Part shown: positions 1 to 8,524 of the stretch, in pieces | Position numbering within the stretch: position 1 is the stretch's first letter | Layout of the letters: each line of letters opens with the position of its first letter | From: UBA5499 sp002426275 | GTDB taxonomy: Bacteria; Bacillota; DTU084 | Length of the DNA stretch: 40,262 bases | Assembly (NCBI GenBank): GCA_937888735.1 | Contig: CALASN010000141.1 | Coordinates: 1-40,262 of the forward strand | Direction: 5' to 3' | Notes under the pieces: generated by a model | Told to the model about the DNA's origin: nothing | Seen by the model: the letters and a program-made list of their open reading frames with translations, nothing else | Databases searched by the model: none | Made by a program: the position numbers and the translations under genes

Positions 1-862
1 CGGTGGTGACGATCTGCTCCTCGTACACAGCGCTTTCTTTATCTCCAACCTTTACTTGCAGGACCGCGTCCACGGCGATGATTTCGCCTGTGGTGATGCC
101 CGTGGTGCGGCCGCTTTTGCGCACCTTGGCTCCCACTTTGGCCTGCCTCGTGCCTCTGACCTGGCCGATGCCCATGATCTCATCGTTCAGCAGCTGCCGG
201 TTGGTGGGTCTTGCCAGAGCGCAGTCCACGATATTGGCCGTGCGCTGGTTTTTCCAAAACTGGACGCTGTAGTCATGTCCGGAAAGACCGATCAGGCGGT
301 TGAGAAATTTCTCTACCCCTTGCGCGATCTGACAATCCGCCTGCGAGACGGTTTTCAGCATGGGGATGAATTTAGCAAGCACAGCCACCTGATCGGCGGC
401 TGTGCCGCCGTCGTAGGGACCCGGCTGGTAGATGGGATCTCCCAGTTTGGCTTTGCCGTCCTTGCCGGAAGTGCTGTTGGCCAAGACGTGATTGTTGGAG
501 AGAATCCACGGCTCTTGGGTCTTATTGTCATAGACCACGGCTCCCAAAGTGCCGGCTGTGATTTTATAGTGACCAATGCTGACTCCGGGCTGCATTGGCC
601 GGGCGCGCTGGGTGCGTTCCCCCAGAAGGCGGATTTCGCCTATGGGGATAACGTCCGTGCGCACATTGCCCAGCTGCTGCGGTACCGCTCCTTGCGGCGG
701 CAGCTCTGAAATGGGAACTTTTTCTTCCACGAACACCACAAGCGCGGAGCAATCCGTGCATTGCCCCCTCACCATTTTCTTCCCAACCCCAACGCCGCAG
801 ACGTGGGGAAGAGCAAGTAACTGTTCCTGAAATTGACTTACCGTTTTTTTCACACGCTCCAT
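1..862 (-). CDS. Trypsin-like (chymotrypsin-fold) serine peptidase, partial at window edge
   Basis: An open frame of 287 codons starts at ATG 862 behind AAGGAG and leaves the window without a stop, so the C-terminus is missing. The middle reads GTLGAVVYD followed by ILSNNHVLA, the usual setting of the catalytic His in trypsin-fold peptidases. Further on come IVDCALARP, a candidate for the catalytic Asp region, and KSGRTTGITTGEI, a strand typical of these enzymes. The catalytic Ser (GDSGS-type motif) would lie beyond position 1. No signal peptide is visible at the N-terminus (MERVKKTVSQ). The N-terminal part contains LPHVCGVGVGKK, as in stand-alone bacterial trypsin-like proteins of Bacillota whose substrates are mostly unknown. 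It is separated from eno by that operon's terminator and so is probably transcribed independently. Confidence 0.75.
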   Translation of the reverse strand, partial: MERVKKTVSQFQEQLLALPHVCGVGVGKKMVRGQCTDCSALVVFVEEKVPISELPPQGAVPQQLGNVRTDVIPIGEIRLLGERTQRARPMQPGVSIGHYKITAGTLGAVVYDNKTQEPWILSNNHVLANSTSGKDGKAKLGDPIYQPGPYDGGTAADQVAVLAKFIPMLKTVSQADCQIAQGVEKFLNRLIGLSGHDYSVQFWKNQRTANIVDCALARPTNRQLLNDEIMGIGQVRGTRQAKVGAKVRKSGRTTGITTGEIIAVDAVLQVKVGDKESAVYEEQIVTT

Positions 863-948
863 TTGCCCTTTCAACTCCTTATCAATAGGGCTACCTTTCT
901 TTCCCTATCATATGGGTTAAGAAGCCAAAAGGCGACTGTGCCAATGGC

Positions 949-976
949 AAAAGGCGAGTCCGAAGACTCGCCTTTT
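949..976 (-). terminator. Intrinsic terminator of the glycolytic operon
   Basis: A perfect 12-bp inverted repeat (AAAAGGCGAGTC / GACTCGCCTTTT) with a CGAA loop (TTCG on the minus strand) lies 30 bp after the eno stop. The A and T ends make it usable in both directions. It separates eno from the peptidase gene at 862. Confidence 0.9.
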
Positions 977-1006
977 ATTTTGCGAAAATCGATTTTACCT
1001 ATTTAA

Positions 1007-2290
1007 CTATCTCACGGAGTAGAAAGCTTTTTTCCCTGGATATACCGCAACGTCGTCCAACATATCTTCGATTCTGAGCAGCTGGTTGTATTTGGCAACG
1101 CGGTCGATCCGAGAGGGGGCGCCGGTTTTAATCTGCCCGGCATTCACTCCCACCACGATGTCCGCGATGGTGGTGTCTTCCGTCTCGCCGGAGCGGTGGG
1201 AGACAACCGCGGTATAACCGGCTTTTTTAGCCATCTCAATGGCCTGCAATGTCTCGGTGAGGGTGCCAATCTGATTCACTTTAATTAAGATGGAGTTGGC
1301 CACGCCCAGCTCAATGCCCCTGGCCAGACGCTTAGTATTGGTAACGAACAAATCGTCGCCCACCAACTGCACTTTGCCGCCTAAAGCTGCGGTGAGCTGC
1401 TGCCAGCTGTCCCACTCTTCCTCGCTCAAAGGATCCTCAATGGAAACGATTGGATACTTCTCCAAGAGCTCGGTATAGAACTGGATCATCTCATCAGTAT
1501 TCCGCTGGAGTCCTTCGCCGGCAAAATTATATTTGCCGTCTGCAAACAGCTCGGACGAGGCCACATCCAAAGCGATGCTCACGTCTTCTCCCGGAGTATA
1601 GCCCGCAGCCTCAATGGCCTGGAGGATAACCTCAATGGCCTGGACATTGGAAGTAAGGTTGGGAGCAAAGCCGCCCTCGTCGCCGACTGCGGTGTTGAGA
1701 CCCTTAGCCTTCAAGACGCTCTTGAGAGAATGGAAAACCTCGGCTCCCGTGCGCAGCGCCTGGGCAAAGCTCTCCGCTCCCACCGGCATGATCATGAACT
1801 CCTGGATGTCCACATTGTTGTCCGCATGGGCGCCGCCGTTTAAGATGTTCATCATGGGCACCGGCAGCTCCTGGGCGCCAACTCCTCCTAAATACTGATA
1901 AAGGGGCAGGCCCGCGGAATCAGCCTGGGCTTTGGCCACTGCCAGTGAGACGCCCAAAATGGCATTGGCGCCCAATTTACCTTTATTCTCAGTGCCGTCC
2001 AGCTGGATCATCAATTGATCGATGGCCACCTGATCGCTGGCATCTATGCCCACCAGTTCCGGCCCTAACACTGAATTTACGTTCTCTACGGCCTTGGTCA
2101 CGCCCTTGCCAAGGTAACGGCTTTTATCTCCGTCTCGGAGTTCAACCGCCTCAAATGCGCCTGTGGAAGCTCCGGAAGGCACAGCCGCTCTGCCGAATCC
2201 GCCGTCTTCAAGGGTGACTTCCACTTCAACTGTAGGATTGCCGCGGGAATCCAAGATTTCGCGGCCATATACATCAATAATAGTTGCCAT
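1007..2290 (-). CDS. eno: Enolase
   Basis: This 427-residue protein is full length for enolase (2-phosphoglycerate to phosphoenolpyruvate plus water, Mg-dependent, cytosolic). The N-terminus IIDVYGREILDSRGNPTVEV is diagnostic. GNKGxLGANAILGVS-type sequence, the SIEDPLSEEEW metal-binding loop, the GDDLFVTN segment and the C-terminal VVSHRSGETEDTTIADI block are all present. The start ATG follows the gpmI stop directly (TAAATG), and the ribosome-binding site AAGGAGGAAAG lies inside the end of gpmI, so translation is probably coupled. It is the last gene of the operon and is followed by the terminator at 949-976. Confidence 0.98.
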   Translation of the reverse strand: MATIIDVYGREILDSRGNPTVEVEVTLEDGGFGRAAVPSGASTGAFEAVELRDGDKSRYLGKGVTKAVENVNSVLGPELVGIDASDQVAIDQLMIQLDGTENKGKLGANAILGVSLAVAKAQADSAGLPLYQYLGGVGAQELPVPMMNILNGGAHADNNVDIQEFMIMPVGAESFAQALRTGAEVFHSLKSVLKAKGLNTAVGDEGGFAPNLTSNVQAIEVILQAIEAAGYTPGEDVSIALDVASSELFADGKYNFAGEGLQRNTDEMIQFYTELLEKYPIVSIEDPLSEEEWDSWQQLTAALGGKVQLVGDDLFVTNTKRLARGIELGVANSILIKVNQIGTLTETLQAIEMAKKAGYTAVVSHRSGETEDTTIADIVVGVNAGQIKTGAPSRIDRVAKYNQLLRIEDMLDDVAVYPGKKAFYSVR

Positions 2291-3847
2291 TTAATTACTT
2301 TCCTCCTTCACGATTAAAGACTGGCCTGTCATCTGCTCCGGCTTGGTAATGCCCATGATCGCCAAAGCCGTTGGGGCCACATCCGCCAAAATGCCGTCCC
2401 GCAGCTTGAAATTCTCTCGGCCCGGCACGATGGCAAGACAAGGCACGGGATTGAGAGTATGGGCCGTATGGGGAACGCCGGTCTGCGGATCCACCATCAC
2501 GTCGGCGTTGCCGTGGTCTCCGGTGAGGAGCAGGGCTCCGCCTTTGGCCAACACCGCCTCCACAACCTTGCCCACGCAGCTGTCCACTGTCTCCACGGCG
2601 GCGATTGCAGCCTCCATGATCCCAGTATGCCCAACCATATCCAAGTTGGCGAAATTCATGATGATTGCGTCGTAAGTATCATCACCGACGTGCTTGACGG
2701 TCTCCCGGGTGATCTCTTCGGCGCTCATCTGAGGCTTTAGATCATAGGTTGCCACCTTAGGCGAAGGAATCAGCTGCCGCTCTTCGCCGGGATTGGGCGT
2801 TTCCACGCCGCCATTGAAAAAGAACGTCACGTGGGCGTACTTTTCTGTCTCGGCGATCCGCAGCTGCCGCAGGCCTTGAGCGCTCAGCACCTCGCCCAAG
2901 GTATTTGTGATCTCCTGAGGCGGGAAAGCTACCGGCGCGGCGATTGTGGCGTCATACTCCGCGAGGCAGGTGAAAGCAACGTCAGGCTTTTGCGGTCTGG
3001 CAAAGCCCGCGAAATCTTGATCTACGAAGGCGCGGGTCAGCTGCCGAGCCCGATCGGGGCGGAAATTGAAGAAAATCAAGGAATCTCCGTCCCGCACCAG
3101 GCCTTCAGGATTGCCTTGAGAATCCACCAGCACAGTGGGGATAACAAATTCGTCAGTCACATTTTCAGCGTAAGACCGAGCCAAAGCCTCCCGGGCGCCG
3201 CTTGCCTTCTGTCCTTCTCCCAGGGTCATGGCGCGCCAAGCTTTCTCAGTCCGCTGCCAGCGCTGATCCCGGTCCATGGCGTAATAGCGGCCGCTGACGG
3301 AAGCGATCTTGCCGCGGCCAAGCTGGGATAAAGTCTCCTCCAGCTTTTCCAGAAAAGGGCCGGCGCTGGCAGGAGGCACGTCTCTGCCGTCCAGGAAAGC
3401 GTGAACGTAAATCCTCTGGACTCCGTGCGCTGCGGCCATTTTCAAAAGGGCAAATAGGTGTTCCTGATGGCTGTGAACTCCGCCGGGAGAGAGCAATCCC
3501 AAAAGGTGCAGCGCGCCTTTTTTCCCCTGTTCCATGGCGGCAATCAATTGCGGATTTTGAAAAAGCTCCCCGGATTCGATGGCTGCATTGATCCGCACCA
3601 ATTCCTGATAAATGATTCGACCTGCTCCCAAATTCAAATGGCCGACATTGGAATCTCCCATCTGTCCTGCCATCAATCCCACAGCTTTGCCGCTGGCTTC
3701 AAGCTTGGAATGGGGGTATTGGGCGAACAGCGCGTCCAGCTGAGGAGTCTTGGCCTGGGCTATGGCGTTGCCTTCTGTGTTGGGATTCAGGCCGCAGCCG
3801 TCCAGGATCATCAGGACAAACGGTTTGGGTCTGGCGACTGTTTTCAT
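2291..3847 (-). CDS. gpmI: 2,3-bisphosphoglycerate-independent phosphoglycerate mutase
   Basis: The protein has 518 residues, the usual size of the Mn-dependent iPGM of the alkaline phosphatase superfamily, which interconverts 3- and 2-phosphoglycerate. The N-terminal MILDGCGLNP metal site is visible. The catalytic Ser is in MGDSNVGHLNLGAGR, HSHQEHL and HAFLDGRDVPP follow, then FFNFRPDRARQ, FFFNGG and the C-terminal TGDHGNADVM and PHTAHTLNPVP metal ligands. The tpiA stop TAA is immediately followed by its ATG, and the GAGGAAAAG ribosome-binding site overlaps the tpiA end. Its position between tpiA and eno matches the conserved Bacillota glycolytic operon. Confidence 0.97.
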   Translation of the reverse strand: MKTVARPKPFVLMILDGCGLNPNTEGNAIAQAKTPQLDALFAQYPHSKLEASGKAVGLMAGQMGDSNVGHLNLGAGRIIYQELVRINAAIESGELFQNPQLIAAMEQGKKGALHLLGLLSPGGVHSHQEHLFALLKMAAAHGVQRIYVHAFLDGRDVPPASAGPFLEKLEETLSQLGRGKIASVSGRYYAMDRDQRWQRTEKAWRAMTLGEGQKASGAREALARSYAENVTDEFVIPTVLVDSQGNPEGLVRDGDSLIFFNFRPDRARQLTRAFVDQDFAGFARPQKPDVAFTCLAEYDATIAAPVAFPPQEITNTLGEVLSAQGLRQLRIAETEKYAHVTFFFNGGVETPNPGEERQLIPSPKVATYDLKPQMSAEEITRETVKHVGDDTYDAIIMNFANLDMVGHTGIMEAAIAAVETVDSCVGKVVEAVLAKGGALLLTGDHGNADVMVDPQTGVPHTAHTLNPVPCLAIVPGRENFKLRDGILADVAPTALAIMGITKPEQMTGQSLIVKEESN

Positions 3848-4615
3848 TTACTTTTCCTCGACTATAGCGGCGCGCAGCAAGCTGGAAAACTGCTGGGTTG
3901 AGAGGCTGGCGCCGCCGACCAAAGCTCCGTCTATATCGCTCTGCGCCATGTATTGATGGATGTTTTCAGGTTTGACGCTGCCGCCATATTGAATGCGCAG
4001 CTCCGCGGCTTGCTTTTCTCCCAAAACTTCGCTGGCCGTGCGGCGAATAAAGCCGATCACCTGCTGCGCGTCTTCGGCGCTGGAGGAACGGCCTGTGCCG
4101 ATGGCCCAAATGGGCTCGTAAGCGATGACCACTTTGGCTGCCTCCTCAGGAGATACCTTCGCCAGAGCGGCTTTCACCTGCGCGCCGATTACCTCTTCCA
4201 CTTTGTTCTCTTCGCGCTGCGCCAGGGTCTCTCCCACGCAAATGATGGGAGAAAGCCCATGGTCCAAAGCCGCGCGCGCCTTTCGGGCAACGTCTTCGTC
4301 CGTCTCGTGAAAATAGCCGCGTCTTTCTGAGTGACCGATGATCACGTAAGCGCAGCCCAGCTCCTGCAGCATCCCAGGCGAGATCTCGCCTGTATACGCG
4401 CCTTCCTCTTCCCAAAACAGGTTCTGGCCGCCCACGGCCAACTTCGTTCCGGCCACGGCTCCAGCCACAGTGGCAATGGCCGTGGCCGGAGGAACCAACA
4501 CCACTTCCGCCCATTTATAGTCCACAAGCTCCGCAGCCAGACCGCAGGCAAGTTCTCTGGCCTGGGCTGTGGTCTTATGCATTTTCCAGTTGCCTGCAAT
4601 TATCGGTTTACGCAC
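3848..4615 (-). CDS. tpiA: Triosephosphate isomerase
   Basis: The protein has 255 residues and a TIM-barrel fold and interconverts dihydroxyacetone phosphate and glyceraldehyde 3-phosphate. Active-site Lys is in IIAGNWKMHKT, the catalytic His in YVIIGHSERR, and the catalytic Glu with loop 6 in VIAYEPIWAIGTGRSSS. The phosphate-binding IQYGGSVKPEN and DGALVGGASL blocks are intact. The start is GTG, set about 10 nt after GGAG. It lies 12 bp after pgk and abuts gpmI. Confidence 0.97.
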   Translation of the reverse strand: MRKPIIAGNWKMHKTTAQARELACGLAAELVDYKWAEVVLVPPATAIATVAGAVAGTKLAVGGQNLFWEEEGAYTGEISPGMLQELGCAYVIIGHSERRGYFHETDEDVARKARAALDHGLSPIICVGETLAQREENKVEEVIGAQVKAALAKVSPEEAAKVVIAYEPIWAIGTGRSSSAEDAQQVIGFIRRTASEVLGEKQAAELRIQYGGSVKPENIHQYMAQSDIDGALVGGASLSTQQFSSLLRAAIVEEK

Positions 4616-4627
4616 AAGTTACATCTC

Positions 4628-5809
4628 CTATCGCTGGGAGAGAGCAGCCACGCCGGGTAATTCCTTACCCTCCAAGAACTCCAAGGATGCCCCTCCGCCA
4701 GTGGAAATATGTGTGATTTTATCCGCGTAGCCCAGCTGCTCAACCGCAGCCGCGCTGTCGCCGCCGCCGATGATGGTGGTGGCGTCCTCGAGCTCCGCCA
4801 AAGTCTGGGCAATCGCTTTGGTGCCTAGGGAAAACGGCTTCATCTCGAAGACTCCCAAAGGACCGTTCCAAACCACGGTTTTAGCTCCAACCAAAGCCTG
4901 CCGGAACAGCTGAATGGTTTTGGGCCCAATGTCCATGCCCTCCCAATCCGCCGGAATCTCTTCCACAGAAACCGCTTTGTGGTTTGAGGTCTCCGCAAAC
5001 TCGTCGGCCACGATCACATCCACAGGCAACAGCAGTTGGACGCCCCGGGCTTTGGCTTCCGCCTCCAGCCGCCGGGCCAGATCGATTTTATCCGCTTCCA
5101 GCAGAGATTTGCCGATCCCAAGGCCCCGGGATTTGAGAAAAGTATAGGCCATGCCGCCGCCGATGATCAGTTTGTCCACTTTCCCCAGCAGATTTTGGAT
5201 CACGCCGATTTTGTCCGAAACCTTGGCGCCGCCCAAAATGGCCACAAAAGGCCGCTGAGGATTTTCCAAAGCCCCGCCTAGGAACTTCAACTCTTTCTCC
5301 AGCAAAAAGCCTGCCGCGGCTGTGAGATACTGCGCGATGCCGGCCGTGGAGGCATGAGCTCTGTGCGCGGTACCGAACGCGTCGTTGACATATAGATCCG
5401 CCAGACTCGCCAACTGCTTGGCAAATTCGGGATCATTTTTCTCTTCCTCGGCGTGAAAGCGCAGGTTCTCAAGGAGCAGCACCTCTCCGGGCTGCAGCTT
5501 CGCCGCTTGCGCCTGAACCTCCGGCCCGACGCAATCGCCGGCTATTTTCACCTCTTTGCCCAAGAGCTGGGAAAGGCGCTTGGCAACAGGCGAGAGGCTG
5601 TACTTTTCCGACGGTTTTCCTTTGGGCCGGCCAAGGTGAGAGGCCAAAATAACTTTGGCCCCGTTATCCAACAAATACTCTATAGTGGGAAGCGCCGAGC
5701 GGATTCTGGTGTCGTCGGTGATTTTATCTCCATCCAGCGGCACGTTGAAGTCCGCCCGGACAAAGACCTTTTTACCTTTTACGTCAAGATCTCGAAGTCC
5801 CATCTTCAT
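4628..5809 (-). CDS. pgk: Phosphoglycerate kinase
   Basis: The protein has 393 residues from ATG 5809, which sits 6 nt after AGAGGTG. An in-frame GTG at 5818 would overlap that ribosome-binding site and is less likely. It catalyses the ATP-forming step from 1,3-bisphosphoglycerate. VFVRADFNVPLDG at the N-terminus, LASHLGRPKGKPSEKYSL, LLLENLRFHAEEEKND, AILGGAKVSDKI and the C-terminal nucleotide loop IIGGGDSAAAVEQLG followed by HISTGGGASLEFLEGK are all diagnostic. It lies 12 bp after the gap stop. Confidence 0.97.
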   Translation of the reverse strand: MKMGLRDLDVKGKKVFVRADFNVPLDGDKITDDTRIRSALPTIEYLLDNGAKVILASHLGRPKGKPSEKYSLSPVAKRLSQLLGKEVKIAGDCVGPEVQAQAAKLQPGEVLLLENLRFHAEEEKNDPEFAKQLASLADLYVNDAFGTAHRAHASTAGIAQYLTAAAGFLLEKELKFLGGALENPQRPFVAILGGAKVSDKIGVIQNLLGKVDKLIIGGGMAYTFLKSRGLGIGKSLLEADKIDLARRLEAEAKARGVQLLLPVDVIVADEFAETSNHKAVSVEEIPADWEGMDIGPKTIQLFRQALVGAKTVVWNGPLGVFEMKPFSLGTKAIAQTLAELEDATTIIGGGDSAAAVEQLGYADKITHISTGGGASLEFLEGKELPGVAALSQR

Positions 5810-5821
5810 AGCAGACACCTC

Positions 5822-6823
5822 TTAGAATCCCTTCTGCCCGATATAGGCGACCAGATCCACAACGCGGCAGGAATAACCCCACTCGTTGTCGTACCAGGAG
5901 ACGACTTTCACCAAATCGCCGTCGATGACCATGGTGGAAAGTCCGTCCACAATTGAAGAGCGAGAATCGCCGTTGAAGTCCTTGGAAACCAACGGCTCGT
6001 CAGTGTAGCCTAAAATGCCGGTCAAAGGACCTTCCGCGGCTGCCCGCAGGGTATCGTTGATCTCTTCCACTGTGACCTTCGCATTGAGCTCCGCCACCAA
6101 ATCCACAACGGAGACGTTAGGCGTAGGCACGCGCATGGCGAAGCCGTTAAGCTTGCCCTTCAGCTCAGGCAATACCAAAGCCACTGCCCTGGCGGCGCCT
6201 GTGGTGGTGGGAATGATGGACTGAGCCGCCGCCCTGGCCCTGCGGAGATCTTTGTGCGGCAGATCCAGGATATTCTGGTCATTGGTATAGGAGTGAACTG
6301 TAGTCATCAGACCTCTTTTAATCCCGAATTTATCGCTGAGCACTTTGGCGAAGGGAGCCAGACAGTTGGTGGTGCAGGAAGCGTTGGAAATCACGTCGTG
6401 CTTTGCCGGATCGTATTTATCCTCATTGACGCCCATCACGATGGTGATATCTTCGTTTTTAGCGGGAGCGCTGATCACAACCTTCTTTGCTCCTGCCTGA
6501 AGGTGCTTTGCCGCGTCTTCGCGTTTGGTAAAGCGGCCCGTTGACTCAATGACGATCTCCGCGCCCAACTCGCCCCAAGGCAGGCTTGCCGGATCGCGCT
6601 CGGCCACGATTTTGATCTCTTTGCCGTTGACTACGATCGCATCCTCTTTAGCCTCTACCTTAGCGTCCAAAGTGCCGTGCACAGAATCATACTTTAAAAG
6701 ATGAGCTAAAGTCTTAGCGTCTGTGAGATCGTTGATGGCTACAAAATCAAACCTGGGGTCTGCAAACGCCCTGCGAAAAACGTTCCTGCCGATTCTTCCA
6801 AAGCCGTTAATTCCTACTTTCAT
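5822..6823 (-). CDS. gap: Glyceraldehyde-3-phosphate dehydrogenase
   Basis: The start is ATG 6823, giving MKVGINGFGRIGRNVFRRAF and 333 residues, with AAGGAGG placed correctly upstream. The longer in-frame reading to 6901 runs into cggR and lacks a family match. The NAD-binding Rossmann motif GFGRIGR, the catalytic Cys in SNASCTTNCLAP, the downstream catalytic His in LMTTVHSYTNDQ and the C-terminal WYDNEWGYSCRVVDL are intact. The enzyme carries out NAD-dependent oxidative phosphorylation of glyceraldehyde 3-phosphate. As second gene after its repressor cggR it has the organisation of Bacillus subtilis gapA, the glycolytic isozyme. Confidence 0.98.
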   Translation of the reverse strand: MKVGINGFGRIGRNVFRRAFADPRFDFVAINDLTDAKTLAHLLKYDSVHGTLDAKVEAKEDAIVVNGKEIKIVAERDPASLPWGELGAEIVIESTGRFTKREDAAKHLQAGAKKVVISAPAKNEDITIVMGVNEDKYDPAKHDVISNASCTTNCLAPFAKVLSDKFGIKRGLMTTVHSYTNDQNILDLPHKDLRRARAAAQSIIPTTTGAARAVALVLPELKGKLNGFAMRVPTPNVSVVDLVAELNAKVTVEEINDTLRAAAEGPLTGILGYTDEPLVSKDFNGDSRSSIVDGLSTMVIDGDLVKVVSWYDNEWGYSCRVVDLVAYIGQKGF

Positions 6824-6869
6824 TTTAAAAAGCCTCCTTATATTTTCTTTCAGTAAACGCGCTTTCAGC

Positions 6870-7910
6870 TTACCTTGTTTCCTCATCACCTCCCAAGGCA
6901 ACCATTCTCCTGGCCGCCCCTTCGTCAGTGATCAGAATGTGCTGATACTGATTGGAAAGCACCGCTAAAGCGGCGGCAGCTTTGTTTTTGCCGCCGCCAA
7001 CCGCCACTACCTTTTTGATGCTGGCCAAATCTCCATAGCTCAGTCCGATGCTGCTGGTGGTGTAGACAATTTTGCCTTTTTGGTCAAAATAATAGCCGAA
7101 CGCCTCCCCCACGGCGCCGCAATCGTGCAAAAAAGCGCTTTGCTTAGGGGAAAGCCCCCGCCGCGAGGCCATCTCTTCAGCTGTGCCAATGCCGTGGACA
7201 ACAACGTCCGCAGCTTTGATCAAGGTGAGCAGCTCTTCGATCTTCGGATCGTGCATGATGCTCTCCCGCGCTCGCGCGCCGAGATCGTCAGGCACATGCA
7301 GGAGCCTATAGCAGCCGCCGATGCCCTTTGCCATGGCGGCGGCCACGGTATTGGCTTGCTTTTCCACCTCTTCGCCCATGCCGCCCCGCGCCGGCACAAC
7401 CAGCACGGTCTTCTGCAAATGGAGTCTGCCCACGGCCGCGGCCACGCCGGTCATAGTTGTGCCGCCGGTGACGGCCAGAGTCATCCCGTCCGTCAAAATG
7501 CGCTCCAGATATGACGCCGCGGCCCGCCCCAGTTCCTTTTTGACGCTTTCGTCTTGATCCGAGTCGCCCGGCACCACAACCACCTGCTCTAACTCAAGCC
7601 AGGCGGCCAGCTGCCGTTCCAGCTCGCTGAGGCCTCTCAGCCTGCGCACATATTCCGCCAGATCAGAGAGGATCTCTTGACCCTCTGCGGTGATGGACAT
7701 ACCCTGATTTGTGGCCGCAAGCAATTCTTGTCTGCGGAGAAAATCCAGCTCGTTGCGGACAGCGCGTTCCTGCAGGCCTAAACTGGCAGCCAGCGTCCGT
7801 CTGCCGATGGGACCCAAAAAACAGGCCTGTCGCAAAATCGAATAACGCCGTTCAATAGCAGCGGTCATTTCAGGGGCGATTCGCTGCTGAAGAGAGATTA
7901 ATTTATCCAT
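6870..7910 (-). CDS. cggR: Central glycolytic genes regulator CggR (SorC family)
   Basis: The protein has 346 residues. The N-terminal ~60-70 residues form a winged helix (ILRQACFLGPIGRRTLAASL, then LQERAVRNELDFLRRQELL). Residues ~95-340 are the SorC/DeoR-type sugar-phosphate-binding domain (LAVTGGTTMTGVAAAVGRL; VVVHGIGTAEEMASRRGLS; VAVGGGKNKAAAALAVL). In B. subtilis CggR represses the gapA operon and is relieved by fructose-1,6-bisphosphate. The same gene order and the operator at 7940-7975 support that role here. The start ATG 7910 follows AAGAGGGGA. The 46 bp to gap contain the gap ribosome-binding site and no clear terminator. Confidence 0.95.
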   Translation of the reverse strand: MDKLISLQQRIAPEMTAAIERRYSILRQACFLGPIGRRTLAASLGLQERAVRNELDFLRRQELLAATNQGMSITAEGQEILSDLAEYVRRLRGLSELERQLAAWLELEQVVVVPGDSDQDESVKKELGRAAASYLERILTDGMTLAVTGGTTMTGVAAAVGRLHLQKTVLVVPARGGMGEEVEKQANTVAAAMAKGIGGCYRLLHVPDDLGARARESIMHDPKIEELLTLIKAADVVVHGIGTAEEMASRRGLSPKQSAFLHDCGAVGEAFGYYFDQKGKIVYTTSSIGLSYGDLASIKKVVAVGGGKNKAAAALAVLSNQYQHILITDEGAARRMVALGGDEETR

Positions 7911-7939
7911 TCCCCTCTTCCTTCTGGTCTATACTTTTG

Positions 7940-7975
7940 GGCACTTTTTGTCCCACTGTGTATATTATCGTCCCA
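7940..7975 (-). promoter_or_regulatory. CggR operator
   Basis: Read on the minus strand, TGGGAC-N6-ATAC-N4-TGGGAC-N6-TGCC lies 30-65 bp before the cggR start. The two TGGGAC cores are exactly 20 bp apart. The known B. subtilis operator has the layout CGGGAC-N6-TGTC-N4-CGGGAC-N6-TGTC, so spacing and cores match with small base changes. The promoter hexamers are not clear to me; they may lie just upstream, near 7980-8030. Confidence 0.8.
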
Positions 7976-8014
7976 CTACAGGATCTATTCGTCACAGCAA
8001 ATAATTTTCCTGCC

Positions 8015-8524
8015 TCAAGAGGAAAAATTTGCCACAAAACCGGCCACTTCTTTGGGGCTGCGCAAAATGTAAATTCCACACTCAGCCTCCGTCGTTTCCA
8101 GAAGCTTTAAAATCTTAGGTTTGGTCGCTTGAGGGAAACGCCAAATCCACAAGATAAATTCCCAGTCCAGTTTTTCCGGACAGCCTGGCGCCAGATCGGC
8201 TCTGGTCTTTCGTCTATAAACGAAACGGCGCTTGCAGACTCTCCACAGACAAAGCAACCTGGGAAAATCCAAAAAAATCACGGTATCGGCTGCCGCCAGG
8301 CGCTCAGGCAAGGTAGGCAGGTAATTGCCGTCAATGATCCAACTCTGCCGCGCCGCAAATTCCCGGACTTTCTCCTGCCAGGCCTCTTTTGCCATGGGAA
8401 CCCAGCCCGGCTGCCACCAGTGGCGATCCAGGTGGATAACCTCCAGCTTCAGCAGCACTGCCAATCTGCGCGCCAGAGTGGATTTGCCGGCGCCGGCTGA
8501 TCCTAAAATCAAAATCCTCTTCAA
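8015..8524 (-). CDS. Small P-loop NTPase, FlaR/adenylate-kinase-like
   Basis: The protein has 169 residues. It begins with ILILGSAGAGKSTLARRLA, a Walker A motif at the very N-terminus. LEVIHLDRHWWQPGW and WIIDGNYLPTLPERLAAADTVIFLDFPR follow, the pattern of the 'topology modulation protein' (FlaR-like) P-loop kinases of Bacillota. The substrate of this family is not firmly known. The start is a TTG right after the ABC-F stop, with GGTGAG as ribosome-binding site, so the two genes are probably co-transcribed and coupled. Confidence 0.8.
   Translation of the reverse strand: MKRILILGSAGAGKSTLARRLAVLLKLEVIHLDRHWWQPGWVPMAKEAWQEKVREFAARQSWIIDGNYLPTLPERLAAADTVIFLDFPRLLCLWRVCKRRFVYRRKTRADLAPGCPEKLDWEFILWIWRFPQATKPKILKLLETTEAECGIYILRSPKEVAGFVANFSS

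Noticed and set aside
56..709. 217-codon plus-strand frame at the left edge
   Set aside because: The minus strand here encodes a trypsin-like protein with recognisable motifs and a good ribosome-binding site; the plus frame has neither.
6824..6901. Longer N-terminus for gap
   Set aside because: The 26 extra residues have no family match and the AAGGAGG lies directly before ATG 6823.
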